Assembly: GCA_001596135.1 (NCBI GenBank)
Contig: CP014773.1
Coordinates: 4,588,001 to 4,652,000, forward strand
DNA from: Mucilaginibacter sp. PAMC 26640
Lineage (GTDB): Bacteria; Bacteroidota; Bacteroidia; Sphingobacteriales; Sphingobacteriaceae
Direction: 5' to 3'
Length of the DNA: 64,000 bases
Part shown: one piece after another, positions 54,476 to 63,700 of the stretch
Numbering within the stretch: the first letter of the stretch is position 1
Layout: each line of letters opens with the position of its first letter
The notes under the pieces: model-generated
The model's database searches: none
Told to the model about the DNA's origin: nothing
What the model saw: the letters and a program-made list of their open reading frames with translations, nothing else
Made by a program: the position numbers and the translations under genes

Positions 54476-55489
54476 TTAGGGCTTGATAATGGCTTTGCAG
54501 TCTTTTTGGCAAACGCAGGCTTTTCCTACGCACTTATTCAGTTGCCACAGATCGAGGCTTTTAATCGTTTGGTTTGAGATTTCCTGCAGAGCCTCTTTAG
54601 TCAGATACGCCTGGTGAGGTGTAATGAGCACATTGGGATAATTTAATAAGCTATGTAACAAAGGATCTTTATTCTTATCATTCTCGTGATCTTCAAAAAA
54701 CAAGCCTTTCTCAAACTCGTAAACATCTAAGCCGAGATAACCAATCTTTCCGCTTTTCAGCGCCGCTATTACATCGGTAGTCCGGATGAGTGCCCCCCTG
54801 GAGGTATTGATCAGCATCACGCCGCCTTTCATTTTAGCTATTGTTTCCCTTTTGATGAGGTGGGCGGTTTCGGGTAATAACGGTAAGTGCAAGCTAATAA
54901 TATCCGAAGCAACAAGCAGGTCATCCAAACTTACCGGCTGAATATAGGGCAGATCTGCAGGGGGTACCGGGTCGAAGCCGATTACGTTGCAGCCCATGCC
55001 GTTAAATATTTTTGCAGCCGCCTTCCCGGTGGTACCCAAACCCACAATACCCACCGTTTTACCTGCAAAGTTGAAACCAACCAATTCATCATTCCTGAAA
55101 TCGAAATTATGGCTGTGCTGGTCTGCTTTTACCAGTTGCCTGCTCAGCGCGAAGGCAAGCGCAACCGCATGTTCGGCAATTGCCTGGGGGGAATAAGATG
55201 GAACATTTGAAAGTTTAATACTAAACCTGGCCGCTGCTTCTTTATCGATATGATCGGTACCGGTAGAACGGGTAACGATATACTTAACGCCATAGCCGGC
55301 CAATGCTTCAATAACGGCAGCAGATACATCGTCATTAGTAAATACGATCACCGCATCCTTGCCTTCGGCATAAACCGCTGTTTCGGCGCTTAGGGAATTA
55401 GATATTAATGTAATATCATGCTTTTTACCATTGGCAATTGCCAAATATTCTTTTTCAAATGGTTTGATACTGTACGCTACCGCTTTCAT
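54476..55489 (-). CDS. D-2-hydroxyacid dehydrogenase (D-lactate dehydrogenase-like) with Cys-rich tail
   Basis: A 337-aa NAD-dependent dehydrogenase. The NAD fold is marked by 'VGIVGLGTTGKAAAKIF', the catalytic Arg region by 'LINTSRGALI', and the catalytic His by 'LITPHQAYLT'. It resembles LdhA and probably makes D-lactate from pyruvate during fermentation. The C-terminus has an unusual tail with Cys320, Cys325, Cys327 and Cys331 (C-x4-C-x-C-x3-C). It has a perfect FNR-type promoter and leads into hemN. Confidence 0.92.
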   Translation of the reverse strand: MKAVAYSIKPFEKEYLAIANGKKHDITLISNSLSAETAVYAEGKDAVIVFTNDDVSAAVIEALAGYGVKYIVTRSTGTDHIDKEAAARFSIKLSNVPSYSPQAIAEHAVALAFALSRQLVKADQHSHNFDFRNDELVGFNFAGKTVGIVGLGTTGKAAAKIFNGMGCNVIGFDPVPPADLPYIQPVSLDDLLVASDIISLHLPLLPETAHLIKRETIAKMKGGVMLINTSRGALIRTTDVIAALKSGKIGYLGLDVYEFEKGLFFEDHENDKNKDPLLHSLLNYPNVLITPHQAYLTKEALQEISNQTIKSLDLWQLNKCVGKACVCQKDCKAIIKP

Positions 55490-55508
55490 TAAACTATATT
55501 TTTCAGAT

Positions 55509-55573
55509 CAAAAATATAGCATATTCGTTTGCTTACACGTGTTTACGGTCAGTCAAAAAAGTGATGAATATCA
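55509..55573 (-). promoter_or_regulatory. FNR/FixK-type site and promoter of the dehydrogenase-hemN operon
   Basis: TGATGAATATCA (55562-55573) flanked by A- and T-runs. On the minus strand a perfect -7 box TATTTTTG begins at 55516, exactly 45 nt from the site; the ATG (55489) is 73 nt from the site. The palindrome overlaps the end of the regulator gene. Confidence 0.78.
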
Positions 55574-56623
55574 GTTTTTCATTTTTTCGAGGCGTTGCAG
55601 GTTTAAGATAGTGATCGTTCCGCCCTTCTTTTCTATCAAGTCTTCATCTTTAAAATCTGCCAGGGTTCGGCTAACCGTTTCTGTTGCCATACCGGCCATT
55701 GCAGCGAGGTCTTCCCGGGTTATCTTAAAACTCATATCGCCATTAATTTGCTGCCGATAAAGACGAAGGATCGCCTCCGCCATTTTTTTACGCACCGAAT
55801 GGTAAGCTAACTGCAGCAATTGCTCTTCCTTCTCCCTTATATTATTGGCTAATAGCTTGATAAACTCTCTTGCTACATCCGGGTATTTATTAAGCAATTC
55901 ATCCAACCGGTCTTTTGGAATGAGGCAAAGGGTAGCATCTTCTAAGGCTGTAGCTGTATCTGCGTAAGGTTCGTTGCTCAGAATAGCGTGGATACCGAGG
56001 TAGTCGTCAGCAACGTACATGCCGGTCATTAATTCTCTACCGTCATCCGCCTGCTTTATGGTTTTAACCCTGCCGCTGATAACCAAATAAAGGCCGTAAC
56101 CCTTATCTCCCTCATAGTAAATAACCTGGTTCTTTTTAAATTGCCTGGTCTTCCGCTCGCTGATCACATTCTTCAATTCCGACAGGCCATCGTTTTTTGA
56201 TACGAGTGATTGAAGGCTATCCAGACTTTTACTGTAAAGCTGATGAATATTATCCTGCTTTTTAAGCCTCGTTTCAATGGCGTTCAATAGTTCCATATCA
56301 TCAAAGGGCTTGGTGAGGTAATCGTCGGCACCCATCTCCATGCCTTTCCGCAAATCCGGGCGCTCCGCTTTAGCGGTTAAAAAAATAAATGGGATGGCTG
56401 CCATTTGTGGATGCTTATTAAGCATAAAAAGCACACCGTAGCCATCCAGCTCTGGCATCATTATATCACATAGAATCACATCCGGCGAATTTTTTAGGGC
56501 GAGTTCAACGCCCAGCTTGCCATTATCTGCGGTAAAAACGGTATAACCTGCCAGTTGCAATATCTCATCAATATTCTCCCTGATGTCATTGTTATCTTCA
56601 ATGATCAATACTTTTTTACTCAT
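55571..56623 (-). CDS. Receiver-Crp/Fnr fusion regulator (FixJ-FixK in one chain)
   Basis: A 350-aa protein. The receiver domain (~1-122) has Glu9/Asp10, phospho-acceptor Asp53 in 'LCDIMMPELDG', Thr83 and Lys105. It is followed by a linker (~123-145), a cyclic-nucleotide-fold domain (~148-255) and a winged helix (~275-345). The recognition helix reads 'ETVSRTLADF', the E-x2-S-R motif of FNR/FixK proteins that read TTGAT-type half-sites. There is no N-terminal Cys cluster, so oxygen sensing must come from elsewhere. Its ATG overlaps the upstream kinase gene by 8 nt. Confidence 0.94.
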   Translation of the reverse strand: MSKKVLIIEDNNDIRENIDEILQLAGYTVFTADNGKLGVELALKNSPDVILCDIMMPELDGYGVLFMLNKHPQMAAIPFIFLTAKAERPDLRKGMEMGADDYLTKPFDDMELLNAIETRLKKQDNIHQLYSKSLDSLQSLVSKNDGLSELKNVISERKTRQFKKNQVIYYEGDKGYGLYLVISGRVKTIKQADDGRELMTGMYVADDYLGIHAILSNEPYADTATALEDATLCLIPKDRLDELLNKYPDVAREFIKLLANNIREKEEQLLQLAYHSVRKKMAEAILRLYRQQINGDMSFKITREDLAAMAGMATETVSRTLADFKDEDLIEKKGGTITILNLQRLEKMKN

Positions 56624-57812
56624 AGGATCGAAATGAAATCGTAAATTGTGTACCCTTGCTTAAATTACTTTTAAAATCGATAGTGCCGTTCATTAGCCTG
56701 ACGTAGCGTGCCACTATGTTTAAGCCCAGGCCCGTGCCGGGAATGTTACCTGTATTATGTGCCCTGAAAAATGGTTCAAAAAGATGTTTCTGATCTTCTT
56801 CCGGGATACCTATGCCATTATCTTTTACTACCAGGTAGCATCCGCTTGTATTAATCTCCGTATTAAATTCAATAAAAGTATTTTCACCTGAATATTTAAT
56901 AGCGTTGGCAACAAGGTTTATGATACAATTTTTAAGCAGGTTGGCATCCAAATTGGCTACATGACGTAAACCGGTATGCTGATATATAATGTTTTGATTT
57001 TGTTTGGCCAGCATCTGCATTTCTTCGGTTATTTCTTCGGCCAGCTTTACCAGGTCAAAATCGCTGAAAGAGGGCGCCACTATTCCGGCTTCCAATTTTT
57101 CCAGAGAAAGGAAATCATTGAGGATCCCTGTTAGATTACCTACAGCGTGTTTTATCCTGGCAACGTGTTTAGTGATGTTGACGTTCTCAAAAGGTTCGGC
57201 ATATTTATCAATGAGAGAAGCCGACAGCTGCACTGCGCTCAACGGGGTACGAAATTCATGAGAGGCCATGGATACAAAACGGCTTTTTAACTGGCCCAAC
57301 TCTTTTTCCTTTTTCAAAGAAAGACTAACTTCCTCTTTGGCCAGGCTCAAAGCTTCCACCGTTTTTTGAAGCGACTTCGTCCGCTCGGCCACCAGCTCTT
57401 CCAAATCAGCAGCATATTCTTTCAGTTGCTGTTCAGCTTCTTTTTCGCGGCTAAGGTCATGTATAAAACCTGCATAGATCTGCCTTCCGGAATACTTAAC
57501 CTCACTGACTCCTAACCGGAATGGAAATTGCGTACCATCTTGCCTTAAACCCGTCACTTCTCGGCCAATACCGATAATATGTGCATGGCCGGTACGCTGG
57601 TACCGGTCAATATACTCATCGTGCAGTTCCCGATCGGGCGGGGGCATTAACACAGACACATTACGGCCTATAACTTCATCAGGCGTGTACTGGAACAGCT
57701 TACAAGCTGCTGGATTGATCGATTCGATAAGTCCCCTACCATCAATGGTAATTACACCATCAATGGCATTGTCAATTATAGCACGTAAAAGGGCGGTACT
57801 CTCCATAGGCAA
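56616..57812 (-). CDS. fixL: FixL-like haem-PAS oxygen sensor histidine kinase
   Basis: A 398-aa soluble kinase. The PAS domain (~8-125) matches FixL: proximal haem His64 in 'ELHDEYIDRY' and distal Arg84 in 'HIIGIGREVTG', the residue that contacts O2. A coiled coil (~122-170) leads to the HisKA domain with His185 in 'SHEFRTP' and an ATPase domain ('NLVANAIKYS', 'DNGIGIP', 'GTGLGLNIV'). No membrane segment is present. By family knowledge O2 binding shuts the kinase off; its target is almost certainly the overlapping fusion regulator. Confidence 0.92.
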   Translation of the reverse strand: MPMESTALLRAIIDNAIDGVITIDGRGLIESINPAACKLFQYTPDEVIGRNVSVLMPPPDRELHDEYIDRYQRTGHAHIIGIGREVTGLRQDGTQFPFRLGVSEVKYSGRQIYAGFIHDLSREKEAEQQLKEYAADLEELVAERTKSLQKTVEALSLAKEEVSLSLKKEKELGQLKSRFVSMASHEFRTPLSAVQLSASLIDKYAEPFENVNITKHVARIKHAVGNLTGILNDFLSLEKLEAGIVAPSFSDFDLVKLAEEITEEMQMLAKQNQNIIYQHTGLRHVANLDANLLKNCIINLVANAIKYSGENTFIEFNTEINTSGCYLVVKDNGIGIPEEDQKHLFEPFFRAHNTGNIPGTGLGLNIVARYVRLMNGTIDFKSNLSKGTQFTISFRSYE

Positions 57813-57834
57813 AAATAGCCGGTTGACTATTTTT

Positions 57835-57898
57835 CAAATATCGGTATAAGCTGCTTACAAATAGTATTTACTTTCAGGGGAAAAAGTGACAAACATCA
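57835..57898 (-). promoter_or_regulatory. FNR/FixK-type site upstream of the kinase gene
   Basis: TGACAAACATCA (57887-57898; one half TGAC, other half ATCA). A -7-like GATATTTG (7/8) begins 44 nt downstream on the minus strand at 57842; the ATG (57812) is 75 nt from the site. It suggests autoregulation. Confidence 0.6.
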
Positions 57899-58032
57899 TT
57901 TTTTCAAAGTCAAAATATTACGATATGGTTGACCGTTTTTTTACAAAAACTGAAAATTATAAAAACATCGAGCTTGCGATAAAAATGAATTTAGCTATCA
58001 AGCCGGAATGGCTTTGAGATCATATTTAATGG

Positions 58033-58044
58033 TGACGATCGTCA
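58033..58044. promoter_or_regulatory. Isolated FNR-type palindrome
   Basis: TGACGATCGTCA is a perfect 12-bp palindrome 19 nt before the ATG at 58063. No -7 box lies at the distance seen in the other five, so its role is doubtful. Confidence 0.4.
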
Positions 58045-58062
58045 TCATTAACGGCTATTTAT

Positions 58063-59430
58063 TTGATGAGATTTGAGAATAGAAATCATATCAATATGCA
58101 AAAATTTAACAAGTTAGGGATAGAAACTAAAAAGCTTGCCTGGTTATGCTTAAATCTTACCGCCATACTATTGCTTTTGCATTTAACCGCCTCTGCAACG
58201 CCATTAAAAAGGCAATCAGAGTCAAAACTGGCCAATAGTTTTAAGCGCGATACCACGGTAGCCGAAATGTTTAGATCCCAAATTCCAAAACACAAGTACG
58301 ACTTATTTTACCCACAATCGGTAAAGCGATTTTACGAGAAAAACGGATATAAATTAGCGTTTGTAGCGCTCGAAACCGTAAAAACGCATGCGGGTGATGC
58401 CATGATGTTTTTAGACTGCCTGGTGCAATATGGCTTAAATGCAGCTGATTACCATAGCAGGATACTTACTTACAATAAGCTTAATGCCCTGGTGAAATTA
58501 AGCAGCACAGCGGGCATAAAACAGAAAGTATTTTTTGATGTGATGCTTACCGATGCAATGATCGCACTGATCAACAACCTGCACCACGGGAAGCTCAACC
58601 CTTATTACACAACCAGCGCAATAGATTCAGGCAAATCCAAATTCGGATTTTTGGAAAACACCCTTCAAAATGCAATATTGGCAGCGGATTTCGAAAGTGT
58701 TATTCAACTTGTGCAACCCAAATCAGCAGCTTATCAAAAGCTTCAAAAGCGGATGCATTTAATAACCGGACTTTACGAAACCGACTGTTATGAAACCCCT
58801 GATAGTACGATCAGACTCATGGCTATCAATATGGAGAGATTGAGGTGGCTAACCCACGATTCCACAAATTATATTGACATAAATTTACCGGCCTCGACCA
58901 TGGCGCTTCATTTGAATGACAGCACCCGCCATTTTAAAGTAAATATTGGGAGCCCGGCTACCCCAACACCTGTTTTAAAAGGGATCATCAACTATTTTAA
59001 CGTTGGCGCCGGAGGTACTGCCGAATCAAAAAAAATCATTTTCCCGATAAGCGGTTATGCCTCACCTTATCTGCTAGATATGGCAAATAATACGAAGTTT
59101 AAATTTGGGATTTCAACAGCCACTAAAGGAAATATTCAAATTGAACATGCACAACAATTGGCAGAGATGCTATTAGTAAATAATGGCCCCGGTTATAAGT
59201 ATACCGCGATTTCAAAAAAGTTTAAGAAAACACAGGCAAAAACCTACAACCTAGACAAGGGCATAGAAATCATCATCAACTACATCACCTGTGAAGTGAG
59301 ACAAGGGGAAATAATAACCTACAACGACATTTATAATTTAGACTCCCGGTTAACCTTTCAACTCTATGGGGTTAAAAACCAGTATGCGGTGAAAACAAAA
59401 AAAGACTATCGACCAACTCGTTCCCGGTGA
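58063..59430 (+). CDS. L,D-transpeptidase-like protein lacking catalytic residues
   Basis: A 455-aa exported protein (signal peptide ~25-46). The N-terminal part (~80-260) is the L,D-transpeptidase scaffold ('LVQYGLNAADYHS', 'LTDAMIALINNLHHGKLNP'). The C-terminal part looks like a worn YkuD domain ('VNIGSPATPTPVLKGIINYF'). Where the active motif S-x-G-C-x-R should be, it reads 'KGNIQIEHAQQLAEMLL' (355-371), so Cys becomes Asn357 and Arg becomes Gln359. It is likely a pseudoenzyme or peptidoglycan-binding protein. An ATG at 58096 is an alternative start that trims the polar extension. Confidence 0.78.
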   Translation: MMRFENRNHINMQKFNKLGIETKKLAWLCLNLTAILLLLHLTASATPLKRQSESKLANSFKRDTTVAEMFRSQIPKHKYDLFYPQSVKRFYEKNGYKLAFVALETVKTHAGDAMMFLDCLVQYGLNAADYHSRILTYNKLNALVKLSSTAGIKQKVFFDVMLTDAMIALINNLHHGKLNPYYTTSAIDSGKSKFGFLENTLQNAILAADFESVIQLVQPKSAAYQKLQKRMHLITGLYETDCYETPDSTIRLMAINMERLRWLTHDSTNYIDINLPASTMALHLNDSTRHFKVNIGSPATPTPVLKGIINYFNVGAGGTAESKKIIFPISGYASPYLLDMANNTKFKFGISTATKGNIQIEHAQQLAEMLLVNNGPGYKYTAISKKFKKTQAKTYNLDKGIEIIINYITCEVRQGEIITYNDIYNLDSRLTFQLYGVKNQYAVKTKKDYRPTRSR

Positions 59431-59698
59431 GGAATGCCAATTATTTTAACGACTATCCCACGCAAAACAACCACGGGTTTTACATTTCTCTATTAATGCT
59501 TTTTACCTTGAGCCGGACTTCCCGTTTTTCTTTTAGCGGAAGAAAAAAGGATAAACGACTGATAAAAAACCAGTGATTCAAATAAGGCTAGTCCATCATA
59601 AAAGGGCTGAACACGCTAACTCTTATTCTCTAGAACGAAACCAAATGCTATTTGACAATTAAATTATATAATATCTATAGCTTTAGTAGATTTAATAT
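59431..59698. other. Intergenic region before the riboswitch
   Basis: About 270 nt without a credible gene. A CTTCC...GGAAG inverted repeat near 59520-59550 may terminate the upstream gene. Confidence 0.4.
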
Positions 59699-59706
59699 TA
59701 TATTTG
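59699..59706 (+). promoter_or_regulatory. -7 promoter box of the SAM-riboswitch transcript
   Basis: TATATTTG matches TAnnTTTG. The expected transcription start near 59713 places the aptamer almost at the 5' end. No good -33 TTTG is seen at 17-23 nt. Confidence 0.6.
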
Positions 59707-59726
59707 CAGCGTAATCGTTCCTAATA

Positions 59727-59831
59727 ATTATCAAGAAAGACTGAGGGAAAGGCCCTGTGATGTCTTAGCAACCTGTACGCCATAGGTAAAAAGGTGCTAA
59801 TTCCTATCTGTAGCAATACAGAAAAGATAAT
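59727..59831 (+). ncRNA. SAM-I (S-box) riboswitch
   Basis: The P1 stem pairs ATTATC (59727-59732) with GATAAT (59826-59831). Conserved core texts are present in order: TCAAGAAAGACTGAGGGA, GGCCCTGTGA, CTTAGCAACCT, AGGTGCTAATTCC and CTGTAGCAATACAGAAAAGA. This matches the SAM-I consensus closely. It lies 95 nt upstream of the TlpA-like gene. A GCCTGCGAAGGC hairpin followed by TTTCATT (near 59856-59874) may be the expression platform. Confidence 0.92.
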
Positions 59832-59926
59832 GTTCGCAAATTATTTGCAATGCCTGCGAAGGCTTTCATTAGACGCACTCCTCCTTCATTTTTTGCTGAT
59901 TATTCGGGGCACCGAACATCCAAACT

Positions 59927-60499
59927 ATGAATATTAAACAGTTACTATTGACAGGCTCTTTATTGCTTACCGGCCTTTTTGCAAACGCACAATCTGCCCC
60001 TACAAATCCCCCGGCAACAGAAATAGACAGGGGCTACATCGTTAAGACGGGCGACGTTGCGCCTGCTGATTTTGAACTCAAACTTACCGACGGCACCACA
60101 ACATCCCTAAAACAACTGGCCGGCAAAATTGTAATACTTCAATTTACGGCAAGTTGGTGCAGCGTATGTCGTGCTGAAATGCCCCATCTGGAAAACGAAA
60201 TATGGCAGACTTACAAAGACAAAGGTGTTGTGCTAATTGGTGTGGACCGAGATGAACCTTTGGAAAAGGTTGCAGCATTTCAAAAGGTTATGAACATCAG
60301 CTATCCCCTTGCCTTAGACCCGGGCGCTGACATCTTCGGCTTATTTGCCAATAAAAAAAGTGGCGTAACCCGCAACGTGGTAATTGGCCGCGACGGCCGA
60401 ATAGCTTATTTGACCCGGTTGTACGATCAGCAGGAATTTGCAGGCATGGTTAAAGCCATAGATGACCTTGTCAACAAACCAATTGTAGCACTTAATTAA
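59927..60499 (+). CDS. TlpA-like exported thiol-disulfide oxidoreductase
   Basis: A 190-aa protein with a signal peptide (~1-21) and an AhpC/TSA-Redoxin fold. The active site is Trp77-Cys78-Ser79-Val80-Cys81, and the cis-Pro region is 'VTRNVVIGRDGRIAY'. It probably acts on thiols in the periplasm. The SAM riboswitch upstream and the TonB receptor gene downstream link it to sulfur nutrition, perhaps reducing an imported disulfide or sulfur compound. Confidence 0.92.
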   Translation: MNIKQLLLTGSLLLTGLFANAQSAPTNPPATEIDRGYIVKTGDVAPADFELKLTDGTTTSLKQLAGKIVILQFTASWCSVCRAEMPHLENEIWQTYKDKGVVLIGVDRDEPLEKVAAFQKVMNISYPLALDPGADIFGLFANKKSGVTRNVVIGRDGRIAYLTRLYDQQEFAGMVKAIDDLVNKPIVALN

Positions 60500-60792
60500 T
60501 TCAGCATACCCTAACATTACTTATATGAAAACACCTACTACTAGCCACGTTACTCGTCGCCCCTTTATGATTGCGCCTTTTTTCAACCCCCAAACTACTG
60601 TAAGATCATCTTCCATGTGTTGTTGCTGCTAGTCTTTCGGCAATTTACCGGCAAACCTATTCTGGCAAAGTCTGGTAAAACATATCCATTTATTCTTTAC
60701 TGCTGCTAAGTTTCCTGTTTGTACATTTTGTGCAGGCTGATTTGGAGCTTAGAAATCCGTATTGACATTTTAAGATTCATCAATAACAAATC
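60500..60792 (+). promoter_or_regulatory. Leader region of the SusC gene
   Basis: 293 nt holding the 60525 leader peptide and 160 nt of untranslated sequence before the SusC ATG. The codons of the Cys run (TGCTGCTAGTCTTTC, from 60624) are echoed by TGCTGCTAAGTTTCC near 60702-60716. A small CGG-CCG hairpin lies near 60638-60650. No strong terminator is evident. Confidence 0.5.
60525..60632 (+). CDS. Short leader peptide ending in a poly-cysteine run
   Basis: A 35-codon frame with ATG at 60525 and TAG at 60630. It starts MKTPTTSHVTRRPFM and ends 'RSSSMCCCC': a Met codon and four consecutive Cys codons (TGT TGT TGC TGC) directly before the stop. It has no signal peptide or domain. Poly-cysteine short frames are known in mycobacteria as cysteine-responsive attenuators; the setting here, behind a SAM riboswitch and before a TonB receptor, fits the same idea. 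That it is translated is inferred. Confidence 0.6.
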   Translation: MKTPTTSHVTRRPFMIAPFFNPQTTVRSSSMCCCC

Positions 60793-63700
60793 ATGTTAAA
60801 AAATTACAAAAACCTACTAGCAATTTTATTGCTGTTTTTAGCCCTGCAACAGGCAGATGCACAAGCTGTAAAAATAAGCGGTGTAGTAACTGCAAAAGGC
60901 GATGGCCAGGCACTGCCCGGTGTTACCATCGGTGTTAAAGGCACAACAAATGGTACTCAAACCGATATATCCGGTAAATTTACGATCAATGCTTCCGCCA
61001 ATGATGTGTTGCGAATCTCCTACATCGGCTTCACTACAATTGAAGTGCCGGTGAACAACAATGGCGAGCCTTTGCAAATTGTGTTGCAGGAAGCGCCTAA
61101 CTCGCTAAACGAGGTAGTGGTAACCGCCCTGAACATCTCTAAAGATAAGAAGTCGCTGGGCTATGCTGTACAGGGCCTGAAGTCAAAAGACATTTCAGAA
61201 GCCAAAGAGAGCAACCTGGTTAACGCACTTTCTGGAAAAATAGCCGGCGTTCAGGTAACCGGCAGCCAGGGCGATATGGGCTCTTCCCGGATCGTTATCC
61301 GTGGCGAAACTTCCGTATCCGGAAATAACCAGCCACTTTTTGTTGTAGATGGTGTTATAGTGGATAATTCCCAATTCCAGGGCGCTAACGGCTCAAGAGA
61401 TTTCCCCAACGCTATATCCGACCTAAACTCTGAAGATATTGAATCCATCAGTGTTTTAAAAGGCCCAAATGCGGCCGCACTTTACGGTTACCGTGCAGCA
61501 GGCGGTGTTATCCTGATTAAAACAAAAACCGGAAAGGGTGCCCAAGGACTAGGCATCACTATCAATTCCAACACATCTTTCGCTACACTGAAAGTATTTC
61601 CCGATTATCAGAACCAATACGGGCAAGGCTCCAACGGTAAATTCAGTTATGTAGATGGCAAGGGCGGCGGCGTAAATGACGGCGTTGATGAAAGCTGGGG
61701 ACCGGCGCTGGATGGAAGACTGATTCCGCAGTTTAATTCTAACGGCCAGGCTGTCCCTTTCGTGTCCCATCCAAACAATGTGCGCGACTTTTTTAATACC
61801 GGTGTTACACTTAATAATGGTGTGGCTTTAGCTGGCAGCGGCGAAAAGTTTGACTATCGCTTATCGTACAACAACCTGCACCAAACAGGTGTGGTACCTA
61901 ATTCATCACAAGGGAGAAACTCTTTTTTACTGAACTCTACCTTTCGCCCAAATTCTAAGTTGACCATTACTACCATTGCAAATTACATCAAAGATGATGC
62001 AGGTAACTTGCCCGGGTCTTATGGCAGGCGCGCTACCAGCACCATGTTGCAATTTACCTGGTTCGGCAGGCAGGTAGATGTTAGCCAGCTGAGAAATTAC
62101 CGTGATGCAAACGGCAACACCTTTAACTGGAACAACAGCTACTACAGCAACCCCTATTTTGTTGCTTATGAAAATACGGTGGCTCAGCATAAAAACCGAA
62201 TTATCGGGAGTGTAGAGTTGAATTACAAGATCATTAATGGCTTATCTGCCAACTTCCGTACGGGAACTGATTACTATAACGACAGGCGTAAGATTAAGGT
62301 AGCTTACGGCACCAACGGTACGCCTTTTGGTTCGTACGAGGAAGACGCATACACGGTTAATGAAACCAATACTGAGGCCCGTTTACAATATACCAAAAAA
62401 CTAAGCAAAGACTTTTCTTTCGATGGCTTTGTAGGTGGTAATATCAGCAGCATTTTAAACGAGCAAAACGACCAGATAGCACCAAAGTTGGCGGTAGCCG
62501 GTTTATACACACTGAGCAACTCCCGCGATCCTTTGGTATCATCCAATTATTATGGTAAGCTAAAAACTTACAGCTACTTTGCATCGGCACAAATTGGATA
62601 TAAGAATTACGCGTTCCTGAACTTAACCGGACGTAATGATTGGTCGTCTACCCTACCTGCGGCCAATCTTTCCTATTTCTATCCGTCAGTGAATGGAAGT
62701 TTGGTGCTTTCGGAAGCGCTGGATCTTAAAAGTGATGTATTGAGTTATTTGAAATTACGCGGCGGCTGGTCAAAAGTGGGTAAAGCAACCACCCCCTACC
62801 AGTTGATCAACACTTATAACTTCACAGCGCCATTTGGTGCCAATCCGCAGCAAAGTGCGGCCAGCATCAATCTAAATCCAAATTTAAAACCAGAAACCAC
62901 TACTTCAGGCGAAGCAGGTATTGAGGCTGGTTTCCTGAAGAACAGGATCAGGCTGGATTTGAGCGTTTACAACACCAACAGCGTTAACCAGATCCTGAAT
63001 GTAGATGTGAGCTCCACAACTGGTTATAGCCAAAAACTAATAAATGGTGGCCGTATCAACAACAAAGGTTTAGAAGTGCAGCTAAGTGCTACTCCGGTTA
63101 AATCAACTGATTTTACCTGGGATGTAACGGTAAACTATTCACGCAATAAAAGCAAAGTGGTTTCACTTGATGATGCCGGGCAGCTGAAGAGCTACATCTT
63201 GGGCACAAACCGAACCGTACAAGTATTGGCAGCAGTTGGGCAGCCTTACGGAACATTATTTGGTACAGCCTACCAGCGTGATGCTTCAGGACAGATCATC
63301 ATAGGATCCAACGGTACCCCTGTAGTGAGCAATACTAAACAATACCTGGGTAAATATACGCCAGATTGGTTGGGCAGTATCAACAACAGCTTCAGCTACA
63401 AACGGATCAACCTTAGTTTCCTTGTAGATGCTCGCGTAGGTGGCTCAATTTATTCCAACACCAACCGTACAGGTACTTATACGGGTGTATTGGCATCCAC
63501 ATTGCCCGGCCGTGGTGCTGCTAACGGTGGTTTAAGTTATTATTACCCCGGTAACAATGCCGCTTTACCGGCAGTACAGGTGAGCGCAGGTGCCGCAGCG
63601 CCCGGTGGTGCAACTGTATATGATGATGGTATGATATTTAAAGGCGTAAAAGCCGATGGCACTGCTAATACATCTATCATCCCGGCGCAATCGTACTATA

